In this document: positions 34,999 through 43,378 of the stretch, piece by piece
How the letters are laid out: each line of letters begins with the position of its first letter
How positions within the stretch are numbered: position 1 is the stretch's first letter
DNA from: Stenotrophomonas africana
Lineage (GTDB): Bacteria; Pseudomonadota; Gammaproteobacteria; Xanthomonadales; Xanthomonadaceae
Length of the DNA stretch: 64,000 bases
Assembly: GCF_013004645.1 (NCBI RefSeq)
Contig: NZ_JABEME010000003.1
Coordinates: forward strand, 310,001-374,000
Direction: 5' to 3'
Made by a program: the position numbers and the translations under genes
Notes under the pieces: generated by a model
Seen by the model: only the letters and a program-made list of their open reading frames with translations
Told to the model about the DNA's origin: nothing
Databases searched by the model: none

Positions 34999-37376
34999 GG
35001 CCCGATCACCAGTTCCGGCGTGTAGCCCAGTCCGCGCAGCTGCTGCAGCGCCGGGTCCAGCGTCGCCGGATCGCGCGGCAATCGCACGCGCAGGCGCTGC
35101 CCGTTCTCGCCCGGCGTCGCTTCGGCATAGGCCTGCAGGCCCAGTGCCCGCACCTGTGCCACGCCCTGGCTTGCACGCGCCGGGTCCAGCCCCTGTGCGA
35201 ACTGCACCAGCTGGGCATCGCCCTCTCCGGCCGGATACAACGCCGCCAGGCTGGTGTTCTGCAGTGGCTGGCCCTGGCCATCGCGCGCATTGCCCTGGCC
35301 GAGTACAGACAGGTCCTGCGGCGGCAGCTGCGGTGCGGACAGGGCCGGCAATGCCCAGCTCTGGACCGGCTGCGCGCTGGCCTGCGCGTTGCGCATGTAG
35401 TCGTAGCGGTCGCGGGTCAGGCGCTGGCCGGCGGCCGGGTCACGCACCACGTGCGGGCGCAGGAAGACCATCAGGTTGGTCTTGGCGCGCTTGCGCGTGT
35501 CGCTGCGGAACAATGCGCCCAGCACCGGGATCCTGCCCAGCCCCGGCACCGCATCACGGCCATGACTGACGCTGTCTTCCAGCAGGCCGCCGAGCACCAT
35601 GATCTGGCCATCGTCCAGCAGCACGCTGGTATCCAGCGCACGCTTGTTGGTGATGATGCCGGCCGTGCTGCTGGCACTCTGCGCGTCGATGCTGCTGACT
35701 TCCTGGTAGATGTCCAGCTTCACCGTGCCGCCCTCGGAAATCTGCGGGCGCACCCGCAGCTTCAGGCCCACGTCCTCGCGCACGATGGTCTGGAACGGGT
35801 TGTTGCTGCCGCCACCACCGTCGGTCACGTAGCGGCCGCTGACGAACGGCACGGTCTGGCCGACCATGATGCTGGCCGCTTCGTTGTCCAGCGTCATCAG
35901 GTTCGGCGTGGACAGGATGTTGGCGCCGCCCTTGCTCTGCAGCGCATTGGCCAGCGCTTTCATGTTGAGGATCTGGCCGACACCGGGCAGGTTGATGGTG
36001 CCGTCGATCACGCCGATCTTCAGGCCATCCTTGGGCAGCACGTCCAGCGTGGTGCGCGCACCGTTGTTGAGCCCGCTGCCGCCGGTGGCGCCACCAAAGT
36101 GGGTGCCGCCAAAGGTGCGGCCATTGCCCAGCATCCATTGCACGCCCAGCTCGGCCGCGTCGGTCTGGTTGACCTCCACGATCAGGCTTTCCACCAGCAC
36201 CTGCGCACGGCGTTGGTCGAGCTGGTCGATCACACGCCGCAGGTTGCGGTACACCGGCTCCGGTGCCGAGATCAGCAGCGTGTTGGTGGCCACGTCCGCC
36301 TGCACGGAGATGCCGTTCTGGCTGAAGCCGGTGCTTCCCGCATCGATCGGGTCACGCCGGCTCGGGTCGAGCCGCTGCGATTCCAGCGCATTGCCTCCGG
36401 TCTTGGCCTGCTGCGGTTGCGACGGCTGCGCGGGCGTGGAACGGTTGGCGTCACCCGGCAGTGGTGTGATGCCTTCATTGCTGCCCATCGCGGGTGCATC
36501 GCTCTGCCCGGCCACCACGCCACGCAGCACACCGGCCAGCTGGTTGGCCTGCGCATTGCGCAGGTAGACCACATGCAGGTTGCCGGACTCGTCCTGGGCA
36601 CGGTCCAGCTTTTCCACCAGCTGCCGTGCCAGACGGGTGCGGCCGGGGCTGCTGGAACGCAGCAGCACGCTGTTGCTGCGCGGGTCGGCCATCACCACCA
36701 CCTTCTGGGTGGGCTCGGCACCCTGCGCATCCAGCAGCGGCGCGACCATCGCCGCTACGTCAACGGCAATGCCCTGCTGCAGCTTCACCACGTCGGTGTC
36801 CATGCCAGCCGGTGTATCGACGCTGGCGATCACCTGCGCGATGCGCTCCAGGTTGTCGGCGTAGTCGGTGATCACCAGGGTGTTGTTGCCAGGATTGGCG
36901 GTGATCGGATTGTCCGGACTGATCATCGGCCGCAGCACTGCTACCAGCGCGGCCGCGTTCTCGTAGCGCAGTGCGAAGGTGCGCGTGGCGACCTCGCCCC
37001 CTGCACCACCGCTACCGACCCGGCCACCGAGCAGCTTGGCATCGGCCTGCGGCACCACCCGGCTCACGCCGCCGTTCTCGACCACCGCGAAGCCACGCAT
37101 GCGCAGTGCGCCGAGCAGCAACTGGTAGGCCTGGGTCCGGCTGACCGGGCCGTCGGAAACCACGGTCATCTTGCCGCTCACCCGCGGATCGACCAGGAAC
37201 TGGCGCCCGGTGAAGCGTGCCGCCATGCGCAGCACGCCGCCGATATCGGTATCCACCAGGTTCAACTGCACCGGCTCATCGCGGGCGTCCTGCGCCATCA
37301 CCGGCGCCGGCACGTGGGCCATGCACACGATCAAGGCCAACGCACTACTGCAGGCAAGGTTGCGCGTCGCCCTCAT
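34995..37376 (-). CDS. gspD: Type II secretion outer-membrane secretin GspD
   Basis: This secretin of 793 residues forms the outer-membrane gate. A signal peptide (ACSSALALIVCMAHVPAPVMAQ) is followed by the N0 domain at about 32-105 (VQLNLVDTDIGGVLRMAAR) and the N1-N3 domains (ALRYENAAALVAVLRPMIS; VVYLRNAQANQLAGVLRGVV). The secretin core runs to about 640 (SKGGANILSTPNLMTLDNEAA, VLGGLLEDSVS, TNLMVFLRPHVV). Residues about 650-793 are an extension whose last 70 residues look like a small alpha/beta (SPOR-like) domain. I chose ATG 37376 because it overlaps the gspM stop (ATGA). No pilotin gene was seen nearby. Confidence 0.95.
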   Translation of the reverse strand: MRATRNLACSSALALIVCMAHVPAPVMAQDARDEPVQLNLVDTDIGGVLRMAARFTGRQFLVDPRVSGKMTVVSDGPVSRTQAYQLLLGALRMRGFAVVENGGVSRVVPQADAKLLGGRVGSGGAGGEVATRTFALRYENAAALVAVLRPMISPDNPITANPGNNTLVITDYADNLERIAQVIASVDTPAGMDTDVVKLQQGIAVDVAAMVAPLLDAQGAEPTQKVVVMADPRSNSVLLRSSSPGRTRLARQLVEKLDRAQDESGNLHVVYLRNAQANQLAGVLRGVVAGQSDAPAMGSNEGITPLPGDANRSTPAQPSQPQQAKTGGNALESQRLDPSRRDPIDAGSTGFSQNGISVQADVATNTLLISAPEPVYRNLRRVIDQLDQRRAQVLVESLIVEVNQTDAAELGVQWMLGNGRTFGGTHFGGATGGSGLNNGARTTLDVLPKDGLKIGVIDGTINLPGVGQILNMKALANALQSKGGANILSTPNLMTLDNEAASIMVGQTVPFVSGRYVTDGGGGSNNPFQTIVREDVGLKLRVRPQISEGGTVKLDIYQEVSSIDAQSASSTAGIITNKRALDTSVLLDDGQIMVLGGLLEDSVSHGRDAVPGLGRIPVLGALFRSDTRKRAKTNLMVFLRPHVVRDPAAGQRLTRDRYDYMRNAQASAQPVQSWALPALSAPQLPPQDLSVLGQGNARDGQGQPLQNTSLAALYPAGEGDAQLVQFAQGLDPARASQGVAQVRALGLQAYAEATPGENGQRLRVRLPRDPATLDPALQQLRGLGYTPELVIGP

Positions 37377-37900
37377 GGATGGGCACCCGCGTTGAGCGCC
37401 ATCACGATGTTTCCGGAAATCCGTGCCGCCGGCATGTTCGCATCCCCTGTGCGTGTCAGTTGCAGCTGCTGCAGTTCGATGGCCGGATCGGCCAGCACGG
37501 GCAGCAGCCAGTTCCACAGCGCGTCAGCGGGCACCGCCTGCACCTGCAGGTGCCAACGCCCGCCGCGCGCTTCGATGTGCAGTCCGTCGGCGAGGCCGGC
37601 CGACATGATTCCGTTACGCAGCCTGGCCGTCGTCGGGCGCTGCCCCTGGGTCTGCTGCTGGCGCTCGCGTGCGTGCAGAAGGGGTGCCAGTACACGCGCC
37701 TGCGCCTGCAGCCGCGGCAGCTCGGCCTGCCAGTGCGTGCGCTGCTTCAGCAGTGGCTCCAGCCACAACATCCACAGGCCCGCCGCCAGCAGCGCCACCA
37801 CCATCACCCACAGCATCAGCCGGTCGCGCGGCGGCAGGCGTTGCCAGCGCTGCTGCAGGCCCGCCAGTTGCCCGCCCAGCCGCAAGGTACGGGTCGTCAC
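37373..37900 (-). CDS. gspM: Type II secretion protein GspM
   Basis: This bitopic inner-membrane assembly-platform protein has 175 residues. A cytoplasmic start is followed by a membrane helix at about 27-47 (LMLWVMVVALLAAGLWMLWL), a coiled-coil stretch (LLKQRTHWQAELPRLQAQARV) and a ferredoxin-like periplasmic domain. It overlaps gspL and gspD by 4 bp at each end. Sequence identity in this family is low; position and architecture carry the call. Confidence 0.88.
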   Translation of the reverse strand: MTTRTLRLGGQLAGLQQRWQRLPPRDRLMLWVMVVALLAAGLWMLWLEPLLKQRTHWQAELPRLQAQARVLAPLLHARERQQQTQGQRPTTARLRNGIMSAGLADGLHIEARGGRWHLQVQAVPADALWNWLLPVLADPAIELQQLQLTRTGDANMPAARISGNIVMALNAGAHP

Positions 37901-39060
37901 TGTCCCGCTCCGCGAACCCGCAGGCGTCCACCCGCTTCGCGCGCCAACAGCAAGCCCTGCGCCTGCAGCGCCTGCTGCCAGTGCTCAAGCCGCTGTGGAT
38001 CATCGGCCAATGCCTGGGCGTCGGCATCCAGCTCCATGTCCAGTTGCCCGGGTTGGTAATGCAGGCTGCGCACTTGTCCCGCCAGCTCCGGAACCGCCTG
38101 CAGCGTGCCGGCCACCTGACGCTGCAGCGGCGGCAACGGCGGCGCCGGCGGTGGCACTGCAAGTGCTCGCCTTGCCTGCAACACCGGGTCCACCACATCG
38201 GTGATCTCCGGGAAGCGCGCGCTGAACTGCCGTGCCATGTCCTGCTGCAGCGCTTCACCCTCGATCCGCCAACGCGAGACCTGCAGCTGCAGGCCGAGTG
38301 CAGCCAGCAGCACTGCCGCCAATGCCAGTCCGATCGCAAGCCGCGGCGTTTTCTGGCCCGTGCCGGGCAGCGGCAATGACCAGCCTGGCAGGGGGCCACA
38401 GACCTGCCGTTCATGCGTGACGGCGGTGGCCGGCAGGCTGTCCGGCCACGCCGGCGGCACGCTGTCGATCCATTGCACGGCCTGCACGCCGGCCTGTTGC
38501 AAGCGCACGGCCAGCGCCTGCATCACCGCACAGGCGTCACGTCCGCCACACCATTGGACGAAACCCCGATCGCGCCCGCTGCGTACCAAGAGGTGCTCGC
38601 CGCTGATCTGCAGCGTGGCATGGCCGTCCTGCCAGGGCAGCAGCAGCGGCGTCGGATACAGTGCCTGCAGCCGCAGTGCACACGAAGCCAGCAACTGCTG
38701 CGCCTGCAGAAGCGCCTGCTGGCCCAGCCAGGTCACAGGAACCGTGCCGTCCGCCGCCTGAGCGCCATGGGCCAGCGCCACCTCCTGCAGGTCATCCAGC
38801 AGCATCGCCTCCACCTCGCCCTGCAACGCCGACTGCAGGCGGCGCCCGGACAACGGCGGCAGCTGCAGTTCCAGCAGGATCAGGTCGCTCGGATCGAGGC
38901 AGGCATGCACCGCAGCCTGCGGAAGCCGCAGGCCCAGCGCCGCCAGCCTGTCGCGGCCATGAGCCAGCACCTCGCCCTTGTGCAGCTGCGCCCAGTCCAG
39001 CTCGCTGTCGCCGCGCAGACGTTCAAGCGCCGGCAGGCGCACGCGAAGCTGCACGTTCAT
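37897..39060 (-). CDS. gspL: Type II secretion protein GspL
   Basis: This inner-membrane protein links GspE to the platform. It has 387 residues. The N-terminal part is an actin-like cytoplasmic domain (VRLPALERLRGD, LPLSGRRLQSALQGEVEAMLLDD region). One membrane helix lies at about 240-262 (LAIGLALAAVLLAALGLQLQV), and a periplasmic ferredoxin-like domain follows. I chose ATG 39060 because it overlaps the gspK stop (ATGA) and leaves out an unsupported six-residue extension. Confidence 0.9.
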   Translation of the reverse strand: MNVQLRVRLPALERLRGDSELDWAQLHKGEVLAHGRDRLAALGLRLPQAAVHACLDPSDLILLELQLPPLSGRRLQSALQGEVEAMLLDDLQEVALAHGAQAADGTVPVTWLGQQALLQAQQLLASCALRLQALYPTPLLLPWQDGHATLQISGEHLLVRSGRDRGFVQWCGGRDACAVMQALAVRLQQAGVQAVQWIDSVPPAWPDSLPATAVTHERQVCGPLPGWSLPLPGTGQKTPRLAIGLALAAVLLAALGLQLQVSRWRIEGEALQQDMARQFSARFPEITDVVDPVLQARRALAVPPPAPPLPPLQRQVAGTLQAVPELAGQVRSLHYQPGQLDMELDADAQALADDPQRLEHWQQALQAQGLLLAREAGGRLRVRGAGQ

Positions 39061-39962
39061 GCGCCGATCCTCGTCCATACGCGCTGCACACGCACGCCAT
39101 CGTCGCGGTACTCGCGCCAGAGCAGCGCGCGAAAATCAACCGCGCTGCCGTCAGCCTGCACCTGGCCGACGGCCAGGAACCACTCGCTATGGATACCCAG
39201 GGGAAGCACGGCCATCTGTTCATTGCTCAGTTGGAGTCGGTTGGCGATGTCGCCGCGATTGAGCAACCAATGGCCAGCGTCGCGCTCACCGAGCAACGCC
39301 TGCAGCCGTGCGGGCTCGACCGCAGGCGTCACCGCCTGCAGAACGTTCAGGTCGCTGGTGTTGGCATTGACCAGGGTCTGCGCCGGCAAAACCACGGTGC
39401 GCCGCGCCAGCGCCTGCAACGCCACCGGATCGACACCCGGCAGCGCCTGTTCGATCAGTGATTCGCGCGGCAGCGGTGCCTGGGCCTGGATGTCGCCGTC
39501 GCGCAGGCGCGCCTGGATGTGGTCCGCTGCCGACGCGCAGGCACCTTGGCCCAGTCCCTGCCCGGCACACAGCGCGATGAACGCGTGCCGTGCCACAGGA
39601 TCCGGCCTGCCATGTGCCAGCAGATTGCGCAGGTTGAACATCGACTGCGCATCCACAAGCTGCAGCTGCACCGGCAACGGTGCCTGCAGTTCCAACGGGC
39701 GCGCCCAGCGCCCGCTGCGCACCGTGGTCAGCTGTTCCTTTACATCCTCACGCAGCTGCTGCGCCGCACGCTCCAGCGTGGCGTCCACGGCCATGCGTAC
39801 CTGCGCGCGCAGCTGGTCGCCGCGCAGCGCACGCAGCTGCGCCGACTGCCGGGTCAGCAGCGCGGTGGCAATCACAGCCACCAACGCCACCACCAACAGC
39901 GCGACGATCACCGCCATGCCACGCTGGCGGATGCACGAGACCGAACGCCTCCGGGCTGCCAT
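39057..39962 (-). CDS. gspK: Type II secretion minor pseudopilin GspK
   Basis: This 301-residue tip pseudopilin has the prepilin motif G15-M16-A-V-I-V, followed by the helix ALLVVALVAVIATALLTRQ. Glutamate at mature position 5 is absent, as is normal for GspK. The large alpha-helical domain is present (LLGERDAGHWLLNRGDIANRL). It directly follows gspG (9 bp), where gspH, gspI and gspJ would normally come first; those lie at 16.3-17.7 kb. Confidence 0.92.
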   Translation of the reverse strand: MAARRRSVSCIRQRGMAVIVALLVVALVAVIATALLTRQSAQLRALRGDQLRAQVRMAVDATLERAAQQLREDVKEQLTTVRSGRWARPLELQAPLPVQLQLVDAQSMFNLRNLLAHGRPDPVARHAFIALCAGQGLGQGACASAADHIQARLRDGDIQAQAPLPRESLIEQALPGVDPVALQALARRTVVLPAQTLVNANTSDLNVLQAVTPAVEPARLQALLGERDAGHWLLNRGDIANRLQLSNEQMAVLPLGIHSEWFLAVGQVQADGSAVDFRALLWREYRDDGVRVQRVWTRIGA

Positions 39963-39971
39963 CAGCGCGCC

Positions 39972-40409
39972 TCACAGCTGCCAGGAGCCGATATCCGCAT
40001 TCCCGGCGTCGCCACCGGGCTTGCTGTCCGCTCCCAGCGAGAACACATCAATGTCGCCGTGGGTTCCGGGTACCTGGTACTGGTACGGATGGCCCCACGG
40101 ATCATTCGGCAGGCGATCCAGATACGGCGTCACCGGCAATCCACCGCTGCCCTGCGGCGGCTTCACCAGCGCCTGCAGGCCCTGCTCGGCACTGGGATAG
40201 CGACCGTTGTCCAGCTTGAACAGTTTCAATGCCTGCATCAATGCAGCGATGTCCTGGCGTGCCGCGACCACGCGCGCCTGGTCAGGACGGTCCATCAGAC
40301 GCGGCACGATCAATGCGGCGAGGATGCCGATGATCACGACTACCACCATGATTTCGATCAGGCTGAAACCCTGCTGCCGAGCTTTGCGACCACGAACCTG
40401 CCTTGCCAT
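39972..40409 (-). CDS. gspG: Type II secretion major pseudopilin GspG
   Basis: This major pseudopilin has 145 residues. The cleavage motif is G14-F15-S-L-I-E19, followed by the helix IMVVVVIIGILAALIVPRLM. The C-terminal GspG calcium-site region is recognisable (RLPNDPWGHPYQYQVPG, DIDVFSLGAD). It is the first gsp gene of the minus-strand run, 57 bp after the first Phd-like gene. Confidence 0.96.
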   Translation of the reverse strand: MARQVRGRKARQQGFSLIEIMVVVVIIGILAALIVPRLMDRPDQARVVAARQDIAALMQALKLFKLDNGRYPSAEQGLQALVKPPQGSGGLPVTPYLDRLPNDPWGHPYQYQVPGTHGDIDVFSLGADSKPGGDAGNADIGSWQL

Positions 40410-40466
40410 TGTTCCGCCCTCGTCATCCTGGAAGAGACCGCTGCACCATGGTCAGCGGTGCATGTG

Positions 40467-41051
40467 TCAGTACGATAAACATCCGCCGGCAATTCGCTGC
40501 GCGTGTGCCTGCGCTGGCGCCGTGCGTGCAGCCGGTGCACATGCCGCCTCGAACAGGTGCCGCGGCACCCTTGCCAGCGTTTCGTCGATGCAGCCGCGCA
40601 GCAACGGGTGCGCGCAGGCCTGCAGCAGGCGCACGCACTGCATCGGCGACCACGCTGTCCCATGATCGAGGCCGATGAACATCCGATAGGCCTGGTGATA
40701 GCGCAGGTCGTCGTACACCCGCTGGGCACTGCTCAGATCGCGCACGACCAGCAGCAGGGCCGCGCGCTGCAGCAGCCGCGCGTCGCCTGCATCAAGCGGC
40801 AGCGGGCTCATGGCCGTTTCGGGCCAGGGCCGCAGCTGCAGGTCGAGGGCGCTTCGCAGCGCCATCAGTGGGTGCGCGCTACCATCCAGTGCCGCCCAAC
40901 GCGCCGCATCCGCCCACGCGTCACTGGACAGTACCCATACCCAGGAGTGTCCATAGCGCTGCACGTTCAATGGCGCATGTCGTGCCTGCTCCAGTGACTG
41001 GCTCAGGTGACGATCCAGCTCCAGCATGCTGATCCTGCGACTGTCTGCCAT
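40467..41051 (-). CDS. Phd-like domain joined to a transposase-N-terminus-like domain, copy 1
   Basis: I do not recognise the full-length protein (194 residues). Residues about 7-47 (ISMLELDRHLSQSLEQ, GHSWVWVLSSDAW) follow the Phd/YefM antitoxin pattern. Residues about 92-128 (LLQRAALLLVVRDLSS, YHQAYRMFIGLD) resemble the N-terminal DUF772 domain of IS5-type transposases, with no catalytic part. It is a diverged paralogue of the next gene upstream. ATG 41051 aligns the two N-termini; an internal ATG at 41027 is possible. It sits between fecR and gspG on the same strand, so a regulatory role for the gsp genes is conceivable but unproven. Confidence 0.75.
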   Translation of the reverse strand: MADSRRISMLELDRHLSQSLEQARHAPLNVQRYGHSWVWVLSSDAWADAARWAALDGSAHPLMALRSALDLQLRPWPETAMSPLPLDAGDARLLQRAALLLVVRDLSSAQRVYDDLRYHQAYRMFIGLDHGTAWSPMQCVRLLQACAHPLLRGCIDETLARVPRHLFEAACAPAARTAPAQAHAQRIAGGCLSY

Positions 41052-41171
41052 CGGCGCCGCCCGTGTTCCGCGACGCGTGGTGCGCCGTACTCTGGAGAAG
41101 ACGTCAGCACGGCAGGTGAAGCGACAGCGCGCATGCAGCTCTGTGCGCTGCGTGGCGCTTCATCAGCAACG

Positions 41172-41723
41172 TCATCGCAGCGTCATTCGCCTGCAGGCTT
41201 CGCGCTCCAGTCGCGGTGCTTCACCACCACAACGACGTGCCAGTACCGCTACGTCGCTGCGCGCGGCGAACGCGACCAGTGCGTCGGTCATGTCCACGTC
41301 ATCACACCATGACGCCATCGCGATGCGCAACGCGGGCAGCTGCCAGCCGTCCATCACGCCATGGCTACCCGCCACGAACCAATGCCACAGCCGATGGTGC
41401 AGCACCTGCTCGTGCAGCTGCGCCAGATCGTCAATGCCATGCACCCCCGTCAACAGCAGAGCGCGCGCGAGGACCGCGGGTGACAACGCCCCGGCTTCAG
41501 ACAGCGGAAGCGCCTGCTGCTGCAGGCGCAGCAGCATCGCCAGCGGGTGCGACTGCGGATCGAAATCCAGCAGCACCGCCTGTTGCTGCCACTGCGCATC
41601 GGACACCACGCACACCCACGGCGAGCCATAGCGATGCACCATCAATGGCCGTCGCTGCGTGGTTTCCAGCAGCGCCGACAGATTGCGACGCAGATCCAGC
41701 ACACCGATGGTCTCGTTGCGCAT
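41172..41723 (-). CDS. Phd-like domain joined to a transposase-N-terminus-like domain, copy 2
   Basis: This is a 183-residue paralogue of the downstream neighbour. Residues about 5-46 (IGVLDLRRNLSALLE, GSPWVCVVSDAQW) form the Phd/YefM-like part. Residues about 84-120 (VLARALLLTGVHGIDDL, LHHRLWHWFVAG) match the pattern of an IS5-type transposase N-terminus (LLxALLLxxLxGIxxxxxL, then RxFxG). The tail is basic (EREACRRMTLR). GAGGAG precedes ATG 41723. It lies 58 bp after fecR and 120 bp before its paralogue. No toxin gene is present. Confidence 0.75.
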   Translation of the reverse strand: MRNETIGVLDLRRNLSALLETTQRRPLMVHRYGSPWVCVVSDAQWQQQAVLLDFDPQSHPLAMLLRLQQQALPLSEAGALSPAVLARALLLTGVHGIDDLAQLHEQVLHHRLWHWFVAGSHGVMDGWQLPALRIAMASWCDDVDMTDALVAFAARSDVAVLARRCGGEAPRLEREACRRMTLR

Positions 41724-41781
41724 CCTTGGCCTCTCCTCGCTTGCAACAGCCCTGCGCGGCGCGCAGGGCCAGCGTCTTCAC

Positions 41782-42762
41782 CTATCCAAGGACGGCAATG
41801 CCACCCGGAAAGCGACGCAGATCCAGCGACATCGTCAGTCGCAGCTGCTCCAGTGCCGCGTCTGGATCATCAATACGGAAGCGACCGCTGACCGGCGCGC
41901 GCGCCAACGCCGATTCTCCCAGCAGCACCTTGCCGCGGCGGTAGCGGTTGATCTCGTCCACCACCTCGCGCAGCGGTGCGCGGCGGAACACCAGCATGCC
42001 TTCGGTCCAGGCGCTCACCTCAGAAGCCACGGCTTCGGCCACCAGGCCACTGAGGCGCTCGTCGTACTGGGTCTGCTGACCTGCCTGTAGCCGCAGCCGG
42101 CCCTGCGGATGCTCGATGCGGGCGCTGCCCTGCAGGCAGGTCACCCGTACCTGGCCGTGGGTGTTGCGCACATCCAGGCGCACCGCGCCTTCATCGGCAA
42201 TCACGCAACCCGGGCCCGCGAACAGCGCCAGGCGCAGGCCAGCCCCGGTTTCGATCGCGGCCTGGCCCTGCACCAGCTCGAAGCCTTCGCCCTGCGCGTC
42301 CGCGCGGCGGCGCAGGCTGCTCTGCGTATCCAGTTCGATCTTCAGCTGCGGCAAGGGCGCGATCTGCAGCCGTTCACCGGTGCCGGTGTGGAAATCGGCC
42401 GTCATCGCCGTCACCGAGGGCCACAATCCCAGCGGCGGGCGGATCGCCGCCACCACCACCAGGCTGGCCGGGGCGGCAATCGCCGCGCCCAGGAAGGCGC
42501 GCCGGCTCCAGCGCTGGGCCGGCGTCGGCGCCACCGGTTGGCGCGCGGCGGCGGGCAGCTGCTCGCCGGCCAGCCGTACCTGCTCCCATTGCCGGCGCGC
42601 ACGGCCAAACGCTTCGCGATGGCGCGGGTCAGCCTCACACCAGGTACGGAACCTGCGCCCGTCGGCGGCGGTCGCCTCGCCCGAGGTCAGCCGCACCACC
42701 CACGCGTGCGCCTGACGCTCGACGGCATCCAGCGGGCGTTGCGGGCGATCGTCAGGATCCAT
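41782..42762 (-). CDS. FecR-family sigma regulator of the type II locus
   Basis: This 326-residue inner-membrane signal relay has the N-terminal FecR pattern (FRTWCEADPRHREAFGRAR). A membrane segment lies at about 88-108 (RAFLGAAIAAPASLVVVAAI). The periplasmic FecR domain follows (LELVQGQAAIETG, VRLDVRNTHGQVRVTCLQG), then a C-terminal domain (REVVDEINRYRRGKVLL). It is 69 bp after its sigma factor. No TonB receptor follows; instead come two Phd-like genes and gspG-F. The upstream STN/TonB_C protein is the likely signalling partner. Confidence 0.92.
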   Translation of the reverse strand: MDPDDRPQRPLDAVERQAHAWVVRLTSGEATAADGRRFRTWCEADPRHREAFGRARRQWEQVRLAGEQLPAAARQPVAPTPAQRWSRRAFLGAAIAAPASLVVVAAIRPPLGLWPSVTAMTADFHTGTGERLQIAPLPQLKIELDTQSSLRRRADAQGEGFELVQGQAAIETGAGLRLALFAGPGCVIADEGAVRLDVRNTHGQVRVTCLQGSARIEHPQGRLRLQAGQQTQYDERLSGLVAEAVASEVSAWTEGMLVFRRAPLREVVDEINRYRRGKVLLGESALARAPVSGRFRIDDPDAALEQLRLTMSLDLRRFPGGIAVLG

Positions 42763-42831
42763 GGGGGCTCATGCCGCTCCCGCACGCTGCGGGGTTCTGC
42801 TCGGCGTCAAAGTGTAGACGGATGCCGCCGT

Positions 42832-43362
42832 TCAGAACCGCACCTGGCGCCCCTGCCCGCTGCGCTCGGCCAGATAGTCCTGGGCCGCCTTCAGCTCACG
42901 CTGCACCAGCCGCAGCGACACGCCAAGGTGATCGGCGACGTCCCGCTGCTGCAGGCCATCGACGCGGATCGCCAGCAGGATGCGGCGACGGCGCTCGGGC
43001 ATGCGCTGCAGGAGGCCGACCATGTCTTCCAACGCGAAGTCCAGTTCGGCCGCCTGCGCCGGGCCGGGTGCAGGGTCGGCCATGTCCATCAGCGTATCCA
43101 CCTCCTCCAGGCTCAGCAGGCGGTGGTCTGCACGTTGGCGGTCGATCACGGTATTCATCGCCATGCGCAGCAGGTAGGCCGCGGGGTTCTGTACGGCGTC
43201 CAGGCGATCACGTCGCGCGCTCAGGCGCATCCAGGTGTCCTGCAGCGCGTCGCCGGCCAACTCTTCCGAGCCCAGCTTGCGCACCAGCCGGCGCTTCAGC
43301 TCATCGTAGGCACCCAGAAGGTGGTCCATCAGGTCAACTGCCCCAGCCGTACCGTTGCTCAT
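42832..43362 (-). CDS. ECF sigma factor of the type II locus
   Basis: This FecI-like ECF sigma factor has 176 residues. Sigma-2 lies at about 20-85 (LAGDALQDTWMRLSAR, NPAAYLLRMAMNTVIDRQRAD). Sigma-4 lies at about 110-165, with a helix-turn-helix (LQQRDVADHLGVSLRLVQREL). It lies 16 bp after the STN/TonB_C gene and before fecR. It probably directs expression of this cluster, including the gsp genes. Its promoter sequence cannot be deduced here. Confidence 0.93.
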   Translation of the reverse strand: MSNGTAGAVDLMDHLLGAYDELKRRLVRKLGSEELAGDALQDTWMRLSARRDRLDAVQNPAAYLLRMAMNTVIDRQRADHRLLSLEEVDTLMDMADPAPGPAQAAELDFALEDMVGLLQRMPERRRRILLAIRVDGLQQRDVADHLGVSLRLVQRELKAAQDYLAERSGQGRQVRF

Positions 43363-43378
43363 GTTCGAATCCTTGAAG

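Noticed and set aside
40467-41723. A toxin-antitoxin system or intact insertion sequence
   Set aside because: No toxin-like gene adjoins the Phd-like parts, and no transposase catalytic domain, terminal inverted repeats or target duplication was seen.
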